Positions 1-7,286 of a DNA stretch of 29,409 bases are shown piece by piece; positions within the stretch are counted from its first letter, which is position 1, and the number at the start of each line of letters is the position of its first letter. Below the pieces are notes generated by a model. That model did no database searches. It was not told the origin of the DNA and saw only the letters and a list, made by a program, of their open reading frames with translations. Origin of the DNA: Deltaproteobacteria bacterium (GTDB lineage Bacteria; Myxococcota; Polyangia; Haliangiales; Haliangiaceae); contig JAGSPR010000032.1 of the NCBI GenBank assembly GCA_018262455.1, positions 1-29,409 of the forward strand. The letters are read 5' to 3'. A program made the position numbers and the translations under genes.

Positions 1-545
1 GGGGCCATGTACGGGACCGAGCCGATCGCCGTGCCATCGATCGAGTGGCGGGTGAACTCGGGGCCCCACGCGAGCCCAAGATCCACGACGACGACGCGGC
101 CATCCGGCGTGACCATGACGTTCTCGGGCTTGGTGTCGCGATGGATGAGCGAGCGCTGGTGCATCGCGGCGATCGCGGCGGCGACCGGCTCGAGGAGGAG
201 GACCGCGGCCTCCGGGCACAGCTTGGTGCCGGTGATGACCTGGCGCAGCGTCGTGCCCGGGATCAGGGGCATGACGAGGTAGGGGCCGAGCTCGTCGTCG
301 ACGCCGTGGTCGACCAACGTGACGAGGGCGGGGTGATCGAGCTGCGCCAGGATGGCGACCTCGCGCTTGAACCGGGCGCGCGCGGCCTCGGGCTCGAGGT
401 CGGCGGCGGGGCCGAGCAGCTTGAGCGCCACGCTGCGGCCGTCCCGATCGATCGCGCGATAGACCTGGCCGCCGCCGCCCTCGCCGAGGCGTTCGCCCAG
501 CTCGTAGCTCGAGATGTGGATGGGGCCAGGCGACGCGGCGGTCAT
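1..545 (-). CDS. Ser/Thr protein kinase, N-terminal part (cut by window edge)
   Basis: Hanks-type kinase catalytic domain read on the minus strand from an ATG at 545; the frame is open to the left edge, so only about 181 residues are visible. Seen in the translation: a glycine-rich loop (GEGGGGQVY, residues 21-29), the ATP-anchoring lysine in VALK (K42), the catalytic loop HRDTKPEN (Asp137), the metal-binding segment as DLG rather than the usual DFG (D155-L156-G157), and the end of the activation segment (SVPYMAP) at the edge. All catalytic residues seen are intact, so it is probably active and would phosphorylate Ser/Thr on partner proteins. It is divergent from the FHA-like sigma54 activator at 668, 122 bp away, which may be a partner (inference). 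Whether it carries a membrane helix or sensor domain cannot be seen. Confidence 0.93.
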   Translation of the reverse strand, partial: MTAASPGPIHISSYELGERLGEGGGGQVYRAIDRDGRSVALKLLGPAADLEPEAARARFKREVAILAQLDHPALVTLVDHGVDDELGPYLVMPLIPGTTLRQVITGTKLCPEAAVLLLEPVAAAIAAMHQRSLIHRDTKPENVMVTPDGRVVVVDLGLAWGPEFTRHSIDGTAIGSVPYMA

Positions 546-667
546 GGACGGTTTCCGGGCAGGCTCGAGCGCGCGAACCTAGCACGCGGGTGGCGCGAGA
601 CCATCCGGTTCGACGGGTGGCGCATCCCCGGGATCCGAGGGCGCGCGCGCGTTACGATGGCGCTGGC

Positions 668-2458
668 ATGGGTCCGGCCAGCTCGCTCCAGCTCGTGATC
701 GTTCCGCTGCGTGGCGCGCATCCGGTGCGCGTGCCGATCACGAGGCGGATCACGAGCCTCGGCTCCGATCCGACCGCGGACCTCCGGCTGCCGACGGCCC
801 CCGCACACTGGGCCGTCGTCCATCGCTCGGTGGTCGTGGGGGACGAGCAAGCGGTCGAGGTGCTCGTCGCGTCGACCGGGCAGCGCCACCGGCTCGTGCC
901 GGGGCAGTCCCTCGAGGCCGACGGGATCACGCTCGGGCTCGAATCGTCGGCCTCGGCACTCGAGCGCGAGCGCGCGATCGAGCAGCTGGTCTCGGCCCTC
1001 GCGGCGGTCGAGTCGCCCGACCGCGCGATCGAGCTCCTGCTCACCGGGCTGATCGGGGCCGCGAGCGCCGATCTCGGCGCGCTGATCCTCGTCGATGGCG
1101 AGTCCTACACCGTGGGTGCCGCGCGCGACCGTGACGGCGCGGTGCTCGACGCCGCGGGCGAGCTGCTCTCGGACACGATCGTGCGCGACGTGCTCGGGAC
1201 CGGCGAGCGCGTCCAGCTCGATGACGTCGCGGCCCACAGCCGGTATGCGGCGATCCCGTCGGTCACGGCGCTGCGACTCGGGTCCGCCCTGTGCCTGCCG
1301 ATGCGCCTCGACGGCAAGACGCTCGGCGCGGTGTTCCTCGCGCGCCATGATCGCGCGGTCGTCGACGATCGCACGCTCGCGGAGCTGCGGATCCTCGCGG
1401 CCGTGGCCGTGCCGTTCCTCGCGCAGCTCCGCCGCACCCGCGTCCCGCTCGCGGGTCGCGACGAGCTGCTCGGCGAATCGCCGGCGGTGCAGACGCTGCG
1501 CGGCCTCGTCCGCCGGGTCGGGCCGAGCGATCTCTCGGCGCTGCTCCACGGCCCCTCGGGATCGGGCAAGGAGCTGGTCGCCCGCGCCCTTCACGCCGCG
1601 AGCCCGCGAACGGGCCGGCCGATGATCGCGATCAACTGCGCGTCGGTCGCGCCGACGCTGCTCGATGCCGAGCTGTTCGGCTACCGCAAGGGCGCGTTCA
1701 CCGGCGCGGTCACCGATCGCGTCGGGCTCGTCGAGGCTGCGCACGAGTCGACGCTGTTCCTCGACGAGATCGGCGACATGCCCCTGGCGATGCAGGCGGC
1801 GCTCCTCCGCGTCCTCGAGCAGCGCGAGGTCAAGCGGCTCGGTGACAACCTGCCACGCCCGGTCGACTTCCGCCTGATCTGCGCAACGCACCGCGACCTC
1901 GACGCCGAGGTCACGGCCGGCAGGTTCCGCGCCGATCTCCTGTTCCGGCTGCGCGAGGTCACGATTCCGGTCCCGTCGCTCGCCGAGCGGGGCGGCGTCG
2001 ACATCGTCCTCTTGGCCCACGCCTTCCTCCGCCAGGTCGAGGCCCAGCTCGGCCTCACGATGCACACCCTCACCGACGACGCGCAGGCCGCGCTCTCCGT
2101 CCACCTCTGGCCCGGCAACGTCCGCGAGCTCAAGGCCACCATGCGCCGGGTCGCGATCCTCGCCGACAGCAAGCTCGTCCGCGCCGCCGACCTCGGCTTC
2201 GCCCCACGCCCTTCGAGCTCGTCCGCCCCGCAGCTGCCAGCTGGCACCAGCGCGGGCTCCGCGGCCGCCTCGGTGCGCGCGCTGATCGAAGCCGCCCTCG
2301 CGCCCGATGCCCCGATCCAGCCCCTCGCCGCGCTGCGCGACGAGCTCGTCCGCCGCTACATCCAGCTCGCCCTCGAGCGCACCGGCGATGATCGCGAAGC
2401 CGCGGCCAAGGCCCTCGAGATCGGCGTCCGCACCCTCTATCGCGCCATCTCCTCCTGA
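668..2458 (+). CDS. FHA-like/GAF sigma54-dependent transcriptional activator
   Basis: Enhancer-binding protein of 596 residues that would use ATP hydrolysis to open sigma54-RNA polymerase promoters. Order of domains: an FHA-like N-terminus (about 5-95, with TSLGSDPTADLRL typical of the phosphothreonine-binding fold), a GAF domain (about 105-255), the AAA+ sigma54-interaction domain (Walker A GPSGSGKE with K301, sigma54 loop GAFTGA at 342-347, Walker B with D366/E367), and a C-terminal Fis-type helix-turn-helix. The frame is open back to 590, but I start at ATG 668 because the FHA-like fold begins there and the extra upstream 26 residues are low-complexity Arg/Asp/Pro. FHA-containing activators are a known theme in myxobacteria and are often controlled by Ser/Thr kinases; the divergent kinase next door fits that. 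Its target promoter is not identifiable here. Confidence 0.95.
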   Translation: MGPASSLQLVIVPLRGAHPVRVPITRRITSLGSDPTADLRLPTAPAHWAVVHRSVVVGDEQAVEVLVASTGQRHRLVPGQSLEADGITLGLESSASALERERAIEQLVSALAAVESPDRAIELLLTGLIGAASADLGALILVDGESYTVGAARDRDGAVLDAAGELLSDTIVRDVLGTGERVQLDDVAAHSRYAAIPSVTALRLGSALCLPMRLDGKTLGAVFLARHDRAVVDDRTLAELRILAAVAVPFLAQLRRTRVPLAGRDELLGESPAVQTLRGLVRRVGPSDLSALLHGPSGSGKELVARALHAASPRTGRPMIAINCASVAPTLLDAELFGYRKGAFTGAVTDRVGLVEAAHESTLFLDEIGDMPLAMQAALLRVLEQREVKRLGDNLPRPVDFRLICATHRDLDAEVTAGRFRADLLFRLREVTIPVPSLAERGGVDIVLLAHAFLRQVEAQLGLTMHTLTDDAQAALSVHLWPGNVRELKATMRRVAILADSKLVRAADLGFAPRPSSSSAPQLPAGTSAGSAAASVRALIEAALAPDAPIQPLAALRDELVRRYIQLALERTGDDREAAAKALEIGVRTLYRAISS

Positions 2459-2465
2459 CAACTCC

Positions 2466-2477
2466 GGCAGCGCTGCC
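2466..2477. terminator. Short perfect palindrome after the sigma54 activator
   Basis: GGCAGCGCTGCC, a 12-nt perfect palindrome 7 nt after the activator stop codon. It could fold in RNA only with a strained loop and has no T-run, so a terminator role is weak. Confidence 0.25.
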
Positions 2478-2490
2478 ATCCCTGGCACCG

Positions 2491-2578
2491 CTGGTCCGGA
2501 CCAGAGTGGTGAGAGTGTAGAGCGTCCTCGCCGTCGCAAGCCTCTGTGATCGTTGGTCAATCGCCAGGACGCTCTACA
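2491..2578 (+). repeat. Dispersed intergenic repeat, copy 1
   Basis: Starts with a 14-nt perfect palindrome (CTGGTCCGGACCAG, 2491-2504), continues through AGTGGTGAGAGTGTAGAGCG and ends in TCCT at 2528. The last 13 nt (TGTAGAGCGTCCT, 2516-2528) recur in inverted orientation at 2566-2578, leaving a 37-nt spacer. The same core occurs at 7066-7101 and twice at 7139-7204. This copy lies 76 nt before the start of the small lipoprotein gene at 2605 and points toward it. Confidence 0.8.
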
Positions 2579-2604
2579 GCGCCGGCATCACGAAAGGCTC
2601 TCCG

Positions 2605-2862
2605 ATGAAGTTTCTCCGCCTGACCCAGTACTCGCTGCTCGCCCTCGCGCTCACCTCGTCTGCCGCCTGCAGCAAGAAGCAAGCGAGCTGCGACAATGTC
2701 TTCGAGCACATCAAGTCGCTGACGCCCGAGGGCATGCGCGACATGCTCGAGCAGGGCAAGGCAGGCGCGCTGGCGAAGTGCGAGGCGATGTCCTCCGAGC
2801 AGCGCCAGTGCGCGCTCGATGCGAAGACGATCGAGGAGCTACAGGCCTGCAAGAAGCTGTGA
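2605..2862 (+). CDS. Small predicted lipoprotein
   Basis: An 85-residue protein with a signal peptide (basic start MKFLR, hydrophobic stretch to about residue 21) ending in a lipobox-like SSAAC, so Cys22 would be lipid-modified and the mature protein anchored in the envelope. The mature part is short, charged and probably helical, with three further cysteines. I do not recognise a family; small Cys-containing lipoproteins of this kind are common in Myxococcota. The ATG at 2605 is preceded by a purine-rich GAAAGG about 10 nt upstream. The next gene begins 1 nt after its stop codon, so the two are probably co-transcribed. A copy of the intergenic repeat lies just upstream. Confidence 0.75.
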   Translation: MKFLRLTQYSLLALALTSSAACSKKQASCDNVFEHIKSLTPEGMRDMLEQGKAGALAKCEAMSSEQRQCALDAKTIEELQACKKL

Positions 2863-2863
2863 C

Positions 2864-3193
2864 GTGCGGCGCCGGAACAGCTGGGGGCTGCTCGCGCTCT
2901 CGATCCTGAGCGTCGGTGCGATCGCGATCGCTTGGCTGTGCCTGACCCGCATCGAGATGAACCGGCTGGGCGCACGGATCCCGTCGCCGTGGCTGCTGCT
3001 GCTCCCGGTGACCACGCTGTACTGGGCGTGGCGGTGGGCGGACGGCGTGCGGCACGTGACGGCCCGCCGAACGTCGACCCGGACCGCCTTCCTGCTGGTG
3101 CTGCTCGGGCCGTTCGGGATCGCGATCGTGCAGGCGGGATTCAACCGGCTGCAGGCGCGTCACTCGTCGGGAGGCACACCCCTGTTGCGATAA
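2864..3193 (+). CDS. Small three-helix membrane protein, DUF4234-like
   Basis: A 109-residue protein starting at GTG 2864, one base after the stop of the preceding lipoprotein gene. The frame is open further upstream, but that part overlaps the lipoprotein gene and is low-complexity Arg/Ser, so I reject it. Three hydrophobic segments are visible at about 8-28, 38-58 and 73-95, with a basic stretch between the second and third. The pattern LYWAWRWADGV followed later by GIAIVQAGFNRLQ resembles DUF4234 membrane proteins, but this is recognition by eye and only tentative. No function is known. Tight spacing suggests translation coupled to the lipoprotein. Confidence 0.6.
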   Translation: MRRRNSWGLLALSILSVGAIAIAWLCLTRIEMNRLGARIPSPWLLLLPVTTLYWAWRWADGVRHVTARRTSTRTAFLLVLLGPFGIAIVQAGFNRLQARHSSGGTPLLR

Positions 3194-3223
3194 GACCACG
3201 GCACGAGGCGGCACGCGGCCTCA

Positions 3224-3247
3224 ACCATCGAGAACCACGTCGATGGT
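3224..3247. other. Inverted repeat in the intergenic gap
   Basis: ACCATCGA (3224-3231) and TCGATGGT (3240-3247) are perfect inverted copies with an 8-nt spacer. They lie 31 nt after the membrane protein stop and about 105 nt before the next gene. There is no T-run, so it could be an operator or a weak transcript-end hairpin. Confidence 0.4.
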
Positions 3248-3352
3248 GGGCGGCGCCAGAATTGCTCCTGACGGCGTGCTTCGATGGTGCGCTTCATCGT
3301 TCGTAACTTGCTCGTAACGCCAGCACATCGTGCCGCTCGTTCTATCGGGCGC

Positions 3353-3880
3353 ATGAAATGGATGGTGTCGATCGGAGGGCTCGCCGGCGCGCTGGGTGGC
3401 TGCTTCGCGTACGAGCCGGGTTCGTTCGCGCACCAACGAAACGCATTCTCGGGCACCCGCACCACCGTGGGCTGCCTCGACCTCGCGATCGATCGCCGCG
3501 TCGACATGGGCACGTCGGCGGTGCTCGGGTATCAGTTTGGCAATCGCTGTGACAAGCCAGCGAACGTCGACCTTGCCTACGTCAACGTGATCGGGCGCAC
3601 CGGGGATGGCGTCGAGCACAAGCTGGTCCCGTACGACCCGCAGAGCGTGCTGATGGCGATGAAGGTCGATGGCCGGTACGCCGGTGGCGAGGCTCTCGCG
3701 TATCCGTCCGACGAGCCCCTCGTGGAGGTCTGCGTCGATGCGGCGTCGATCGCCCAGCGCACGCCGGAGCGCTGGGTGTGCTTTGCCCGGATCGATCGCG
3801 ACGGTGCTCCGTTCACCGAGGCGCGCGCGCAGGCGAACCCCGATCCGCAGCCACCCCGCGTGGACGAGGTGATCCGATGA
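3353..3880 (+). CDS. Predicted lipoprotein, family not recognised
   Basis: A 175-residue exported protein. I start at ATG 3353 (MKWMVSIGG) because it gives a compact signal peptide ending in the lipobox LGGC, with the lipidated Cys at residue 17; the open frame upstream to 3284 would bury this signal. The mature domain has a beta-rich look (for example GCLDLAIDRRVD and VDLAYVNVIGR) and ends in a Pro/Asp-rich tail. I cannot assign a family or function. The stop codon overlaps the start of the next gene by 4 nt (ATGA at 3877-3880), so the two are very likely translated together and may work as a pair in the envelope. Confidence 0.75.
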   Translation: MKWMVSIGGLAGALGGCFAYEPGSFAHQRNAFSGTRTTVGCLDLAIDRRVDMGTSAVLGYQFGNRCDKPANVDLAYVNVIGRTGDGVEHKLVPYDPQSVLMAMKVDGRYAGGEALAYPSDEPLVEVCVDAASIAQRTPERWVCFARIDRDGAPFTEARAQANPDPQPPRVDEVIR

Positions 3881-4761
3881 GACGCGCGGCCCTGATCGCG
3901 TTCGCGCTCGCCGCGATGCCGGTCGAGACCGCGACCGCCGGGAGCAGCTGCAACGGCGGTGGTGGCTCGAGCGGCGGTGGCTCGAGTAGTGGTGGCTCGA
4001 GTAGCGGGAGCTCTTCCGGCGGCTCGTCGGAGAGCTCGAGCTCGTCGGAGTCGTCCTCGTCGTCGTCGACCCCGGCCTGCGTCGAGACGACCGACGTTCA
4101 CGGCTATCGCGAGTGCACGAAGTTCGGGGTCTGGGGAACCAACCTGAGGTTCCCGTCGTTGATCCTCGAGCTCGGCACGGCGGTCCGACAGTTCGCCAAT
4201 CCACTCGGCGAGCGCACGGGCACGATCACGCACGGCGACGAGTCGTTCGCGTACCGGGTCATCGGTCCGCGCGGCGAAGCTGCGCCCGCGATGGACACGG
4301 CGCTGGTCGCGCAGCTCCGGCTCGGTGCAGGGCTCGGGCACGGCTTCTACATCGCGGTCGATGGCGAGGTCGGTGGCGTCACCGAGTCGGCAGGCAGCAC
4401 CGAGATGACCAGCTCGGCGGGCGCGCACGGCAGCCTCGACTTCAAGCAGACCACGGTCAGCTTGGCCAGCGGGCTTGGCGTGGCGGGGCTGCGCGTCAAG
4501 CTCGGCAACCTGCAAGTCGGCGCGGAGGCCGCTGGCGGGTTTCGCGCGGTGACCTACAACTACCACTCGAAGTATCTCGCGTGCGAGCAGACCACGACCC
4601 TCACCGCGGTGATGCCGGTGCTCGAGGCCCGTGCCCGTGCGGCGCTGTGGGTGACCCCGTTCCTCACCGTGGGCGCGACCGCCGGCAAGAGCCTGATCGA
4701 CGACGCCTGGCTCGGCGGGATCTACCTCGGCGCCCACAGCCGCACCTTCGGTGGTCAGTAG
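3877..4761 (+). CDS. Secreted Ser/Gly-rich protein with beta-barrel-like C-terminal domain
   Basis: A 294-residue protein with a signal peptide (MRRAALIAFALAAMPVETATAG). After it comes a low-complexity Gly/Ser tract of about 40 residues (roughly 23-65, encoded around 3955-4070) built from GGSSSG-like units that grade into Ser/Glu runs. The rest has alternating hydrophobic and polar residues and many glycines (GHGFYIAVDGEVGGV; VKLGNLQVGAEAAGGF), as in small outer-membrane beta-barrels, though it does not end in the usual aromatic residue. The start is fixed by the ATGA overlap with the upstream lipoprotein gene. The Ser/Gly tract is probably a flexible linker; its codons are repetitive and likely prone to length change. 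Function unknown. Confidence 0.75.
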   Translation: MRRAALIAFALAAMPVETATAGSSCNGGGGSSGGGSSSGGSSSGSSSGGSSESSSSSESSSSSSTPACVETTDVHGYRECTKFGVWGTNLRFPSLILELGTAVRQFANPLGERTGTITHGDESFAYRVIGPRGEAAPAMDTALVAQLRLGAGLGHGFYIAVDGEVGGVTESAGSTEMTSSAGAHGSLDFKQTTVSLASGLGVAGLRVKLGNLQVGAEAAGGFRAVTYNYHSKYLACEQTTTLTAVMPVLEARARAALWVTPFLTVGATAGKSLIDDAWLGGIYLGAHSRTFGGQ

Positions 4762-4778
4762 CCGAGCGAACCCTGGGG

Positions 4779-5633
4779 TCAGATCTCGAGCTCTTCGCCT
4801 TCGCGCGCCGGCACGAGCCCGATCGACTTGCCGCCACGCGCGTCGAGCACCGTCCGGGCGTTCGCACAGAGCGCGTCGACGTCGTCGTCGCTGTAGTCCT
4901 GATCGTAGTGGAACATCACGAGCCGCTTGACGCCGGCCTCGACCGCAGCGATCGCCGCATCCTCGTAGCTCGAGAAGCCGCGGTTGCGACGGGTCGCCTG
5001 GTCCTCGGGGCGATACGTCGTGTCGTGGAGCAGCACGTCGGCGCCGCGGTAGAACGCGATCGCCTCGGGCGACGGTCCACCCTCGCCATAGCCGACATCG
5101 GAGGCGTACACGAAGCTGCGGCCGGCTTCCTCGAGCCTGAACGCGAGCGCGGTGGTGGCACCGTGGGGATGCTCGCGCGCCGTGACGGTCAGGCCCTCGG
5201 CGTCGAACGCGGAGCCATCGAGCGGGACCGCGCGAACGTCGAACTTCGCCGAGAAGTTCTTGAGCGATTGCAGCGGCGAGAAGTTGGGATCCATCTGGCC
5301 CTCGAGGATCTGCTCGAGCACTTCCGGAGAGCCGCCCGGGCCCCACACCGTGAACTGGTTCGCGCCGACGAACACCGGCGCGAAGAAGCCGAGGCCCTGG
5401 ATGTGATCCCAGTGCGTGTGCGAGAGCAGGAGCGTGGCCCGGCCGCCCGACTTACCGAATGGACCGCCCATCAACGTGTTGCCGAGGTGCATGAGCCCGG
5501 TGCCCATGTCGATGATCACGAGTCCGCCGCTGCCGGTGTGGATCGAGACGCAGGACGTGTTCCCGCCGTACCGGATCGTGTCGGGTCCAGGTGCGGGGAT
5601 CGAGCCGCGCACGCCCCAGAACTTGATCTTCAC
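4779..5633 (-). CDS. MBL-fold metallo-hydrolase (second of a tandem pair)
   Basis: A 284-residue metallo-beta-lactamase-fold hydrolase. It opens with KIKFWGVRGSIPAPG, typical of a bacterial RNase Z/phosphodiesterase-like branch of the fold, and has the dinuclear metal motif HTHWDH at 72-77 (H72, H74, D76, H77), with later ligands plausible in REHPHG, YASDVGYG and MFHYDQD. Probably cytoplasmic, since no signal peptide is seen. The substrate cannot be told from sequence; cyclic nucleotides or other phosphoesters are possible. I start at GTG 5633 because it aligns with the paralogue's ATG and makes a 4-nt GTGA overlap with the upstream gene's stop. The longer frame back to 5777 would overlap the paralogue by almost 150 nt. 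Confidence 0.88.
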   Translation of the reverse strand: MKIKFWGVRGSIPAPGPDTIRYGGNTSCVSIHTGSGGLVIIDMGTGLMHLGNTLMGGPFGKSGGRATLLLSHTHWDHIQGLGFFAPVFVGANQFTVWGPGGSPEVLEQILEGQMDPNFSPLQSLKNFSAKFDVRAVPLDGSAFDAEGLTVTAREHPHGATTALAFRLEEAGRSFVYASDVGYGEGGPSPEAIAFYRGADVLLHDTTYRPEDQATRRNRGFSSYEDAAIAAVEAGVKRLVMFHYDQDYSDDDVDALCANARTVLDARGGKSIGLVPAREGEELEI

Positions 5634-6559
5634 TCGTCCCCCAGCGTCAGCTCGAGGCCTTCGTAGGCGCTCAGGAGGTTGAAGCGCTCCCCTTGCTGTT
5701 TCACCACCTGCCGGTAGTTCGCCAGGATCGCGTCGTTGTCGTCGTCGGAGCGCAGCGGCGCGTGGTGGAACAGGCACAGCGTCTTGACGCCGGCATCGTG
5801 CGCGATCGCGATCGCGTCGTCGGGATGCGAATGCCCCCAGTGCGGCCGCAGCCTGTACTCGTCCTTGGTGAACTGGGTGTCGTAGATCAGCAGGTCGGCG
5901 TTCTTCGCGAGCGCGACCACGCCGGCGCGCATCTTGTCGAGCTCGGCGATCACGTCGGCCGGCAGCGGCTGGTCGAGCGCCGGCGGCGTCACCATGAACT
6001 CACGGCCGAACAAGATGTCGGCGAACGGCGCGGTATCCGCGCAGTAAACGACCGCTGCACCGTCGACGTCGATCCGGTACGCCATCGCGATCCACGGATG
6101 GTTGAGCCGGGTGCACGAGACCTTCGCGCGTCCGATCTCGAACCGCGCGCCCTCGATCAGCTCGTGGAAGTGCATGTCCGCGTGCATCGCCGACAGCGGT
6201 ACCGGGAAGTACGGCATGTCGTGCTGCTGGGAGAACACCGCCTCGAGGTGGGTGTCGCGCTGGCGCGCGAAGATGTGGACCTGGTTGCCCTGGCGGTACA
6301 GCGGCGAGAAGAACGGCAGCCCCTGGACGTGGTCCCAGTGGGTGTGGCTGATGAGGATCGAGGTCTCGCCTTTGCCGTCGCGGAACGCCTCTTCCATCAG
6401 CGATTTGCCGAGGCGGCGCAGCCCGGTGCCGGCATCGATGATGATCGGCGGGGCGCCCTTCGGCCGCACCTCGACGCAGGACGTATTTCCGCCGTACCGG
6501 CTGGTCGTCCGACCCGGTACCGGGATCGATCCGCGGACTCCCCAGAACCTGACCTTCAT
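5630..6559 (-). CDS. MBL-fold metallo-hydrolase (first of a tandem pair)
   Basis: A 309-residue paralogue of the downstream protein. Both share KxxFWGVRGSIPxPG, RYGGNTSC at 21-28 and the HTHWDH metal motif at exactly residues 72-77, so they arose by duplication, but they diverge strongly after residue 85. This copy has an additional segment around 190-220 (LPADVIAELDKMRAGV) and the later ligand candidates LNHPW, YCADTAPF and LFHHAPL. No signal peptide. The ATG at 6559 is well placed, with the conserved N-terminus directly after it. The 4-nt overlap with the next gene points to coupled translation and perhaps a shared pathway or a heteromer (inference). dtd lies 52 nt upstream on the same strand. 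Confidence 0.9.
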   Translation of the reverse strand: MKVRFWGVRGSIPVPGRTTSRYGGNTSCVEVRPKGAPPIIIDAGTGLRRLGKSLMEEAFRDGKGETSILISHTHWDHVQGLPFFSPLYRQGNQVHIFARQRDTHLEAVFSQQHDMPYFPVPLSAMHADMHFHELIEGARFEIGRAKVSCTRLNHPWIAMAYRIDVDGAAVVYCADTAPFADILFGREFMVTPPALDQPLPADVIAELDKMRAGVVALAKNADLLIYDTQFTKDEYRLRPHWGHSHPDDAIAIAHDAGVKTLCLFHHAPLRSDDDNDAILANYRQVVKQQGERFNLLSAYEGLELTLGDE

Positions 6560-6611
6560 GTCCGGCGTTGACGCGCCGCCGACGAACCTAACGCTCTGGA
6601 GGCTGTCACGG

Positions 6612-7064
6612 CTAGAACCCCTTGCGCGAATCTAGAAGGATCGTCACGGGACCATCGTTTACCAGCTCGATCGCCATGTCCGCAGCAAATTCACCAGCTT
6701 CGACGCGGCTCACCCCCGCCGCCCGGATCGCGACCAGCGACTGCTCGTACAACGCCTTCGCCGCCACTGGCTCGAGTGCCCCGGTGAACGCCGGCCGGCG
6801 ACCCTGCCTCGCGTCACCGTAGAGCGTGAACTGGGACACCACCAGCACCCCGCCTTCGACGTCGAGCACCGATCGATTCATCTTGCCCGCGTCGTCCGCA
6901 AAGATTCGCAGGTTCACGACCTTGTCGACGACGTACGCGAGGTCTGCGGCCGTATCGCCCGCTCCCGCTCCGAGCAACACCAGCAGCCCGCGCTCGATCT
7001 CGCCCGTCACGCGGGCCTCCACCGTGACCTTCGCCCGCAACACGCGCTGAACCACGGCTCGCAT
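6612..7064 (-). CDS. dtd: D-aminoacyl-tRNA deacylase
   Basis: A 150-residue DTD-family protein, the normal length. It hydrolyses D-amino acids (and glycine mischarged on tRNA-Ala) from tRNA, protecting translation in the cytoplasm. The two family signatures are present: SQFTLY at 77-82, which forms the active site, and NDGPVT at 136-141, which carries the cross-subunit Gly-Pro motif for chiral rejection. The start MRAVVQRV is the conserved N-terminus of the family. The ATG at 7064 sits only 2 nt from a copy of the intergenic repeat (7066-7101), so the repeat occupies the region where the ribosome binding site would lie and no good Shine-Dalgarno sequence is visible. Confidence 0.97.
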   Translation of the reverse strand: MRAVVQRVLRAKVTVEARVTGEIERGLLVLLGAGAGDTAADLAYVVDKVVNLRIFADDAGKMNRSVLDVEGGVLVVSQFTLYGDARQGRRPAFTGALEPVAAKALYEQSLVAIRAAGVSRVEAGEFAADMAIELVNDGPVTILLDSRKGF

Positions 7065-7065
7065 G

Positions 7066-7101
7066 GGGACGCTTTACACTCTCACCACTCTCGCGGACCA
7101 G
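7066..7101 (-). repeat. Dispersed intergenic repeat, copy 2
   Basis: Reverse complement of copy 1 with a 2-nt gap and two base changes: it reads GGGACGCTTTACACTCTCAC, continues CACTCTCGC and ends GGACCAG, the same end sequence as copy 1. It abuts the dtd start codon and points toward dtd. Confidence 0.8.
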
Positions 7102-7138
7102 CCTCATCTCAACCCATTGAGATCGCTCGTGACTTGAC

Positions 7139-7204
7139 AGGACGCTCTACACTCTCACCACTCTCGCAGATCGACGAGAGAGTGGTGAGAGTGTAGAGCG
7201 TCCT
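7139..7204. repeat. Perfect 27-bp inverted repeat, dispersed repeat copies 3a and 3b
   Basis: The arm 7139-7165 (AGGACGCTCTACACTCTCAC then CACTCTC) is exactly complementary to 7178-7204, with a 12-nt spacer at 7166-7177. Each arm is a copy of the element at 2491-2528 and 7066-7101. It lies in the divergent gap between dtd and the lipoprotein gene at 7287. As DNA it could be a two-sided binding site or cruciform; as RNA it would be a very stable hairpin. A T-run typical of a terminator is missing. A TTGACA hexamer overlaps its left edge (7134-7139), without a good -10 partner. Confidence 0.9.
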
Positions 7205-7286
7205 CTTGAGCGCCGAGATTGACCGCGGGGGAGGCAACCCAGGCGGCTTGCTGTGGGTCAGAACGGCCGCTAGGATGCCTGCGTTC

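Noticed and set aside
542..2560. 672-codon open frame antisense to the sigma54 activator
   Set aside because: Its translation is Arg/Asp/Glu/Ala-rich without domains, while the opposite strand encodes a complete sigma54 activator. It is a high-GC antisense shadow.
2918..2934. Frequent GCGATCGC palindromes, as in the cyanobacterial HIP1 repeat
   Set aside because: They occur mostly inside genes where Ile-Ala-Ile and Ala-Ile-Ala codons (ATC GCG ATC) create them, so codon choice explains them in this GC-rich genome.
4775..4782. GGGGTCAG at the end of the MBL gene, like the end of the MITE-like element
   Set aside because: Only 8 nt match, no inverted partner is nearby, and it forms part of a stop codon context; likely chance.
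4771..4800. Long frame combining MBL antisense and upstream sequence (3577-5346 minus)
   Set aside because: It runs antisense to two plus-strand exported proteins and out of frame with the MBL gene; no domain is visible.
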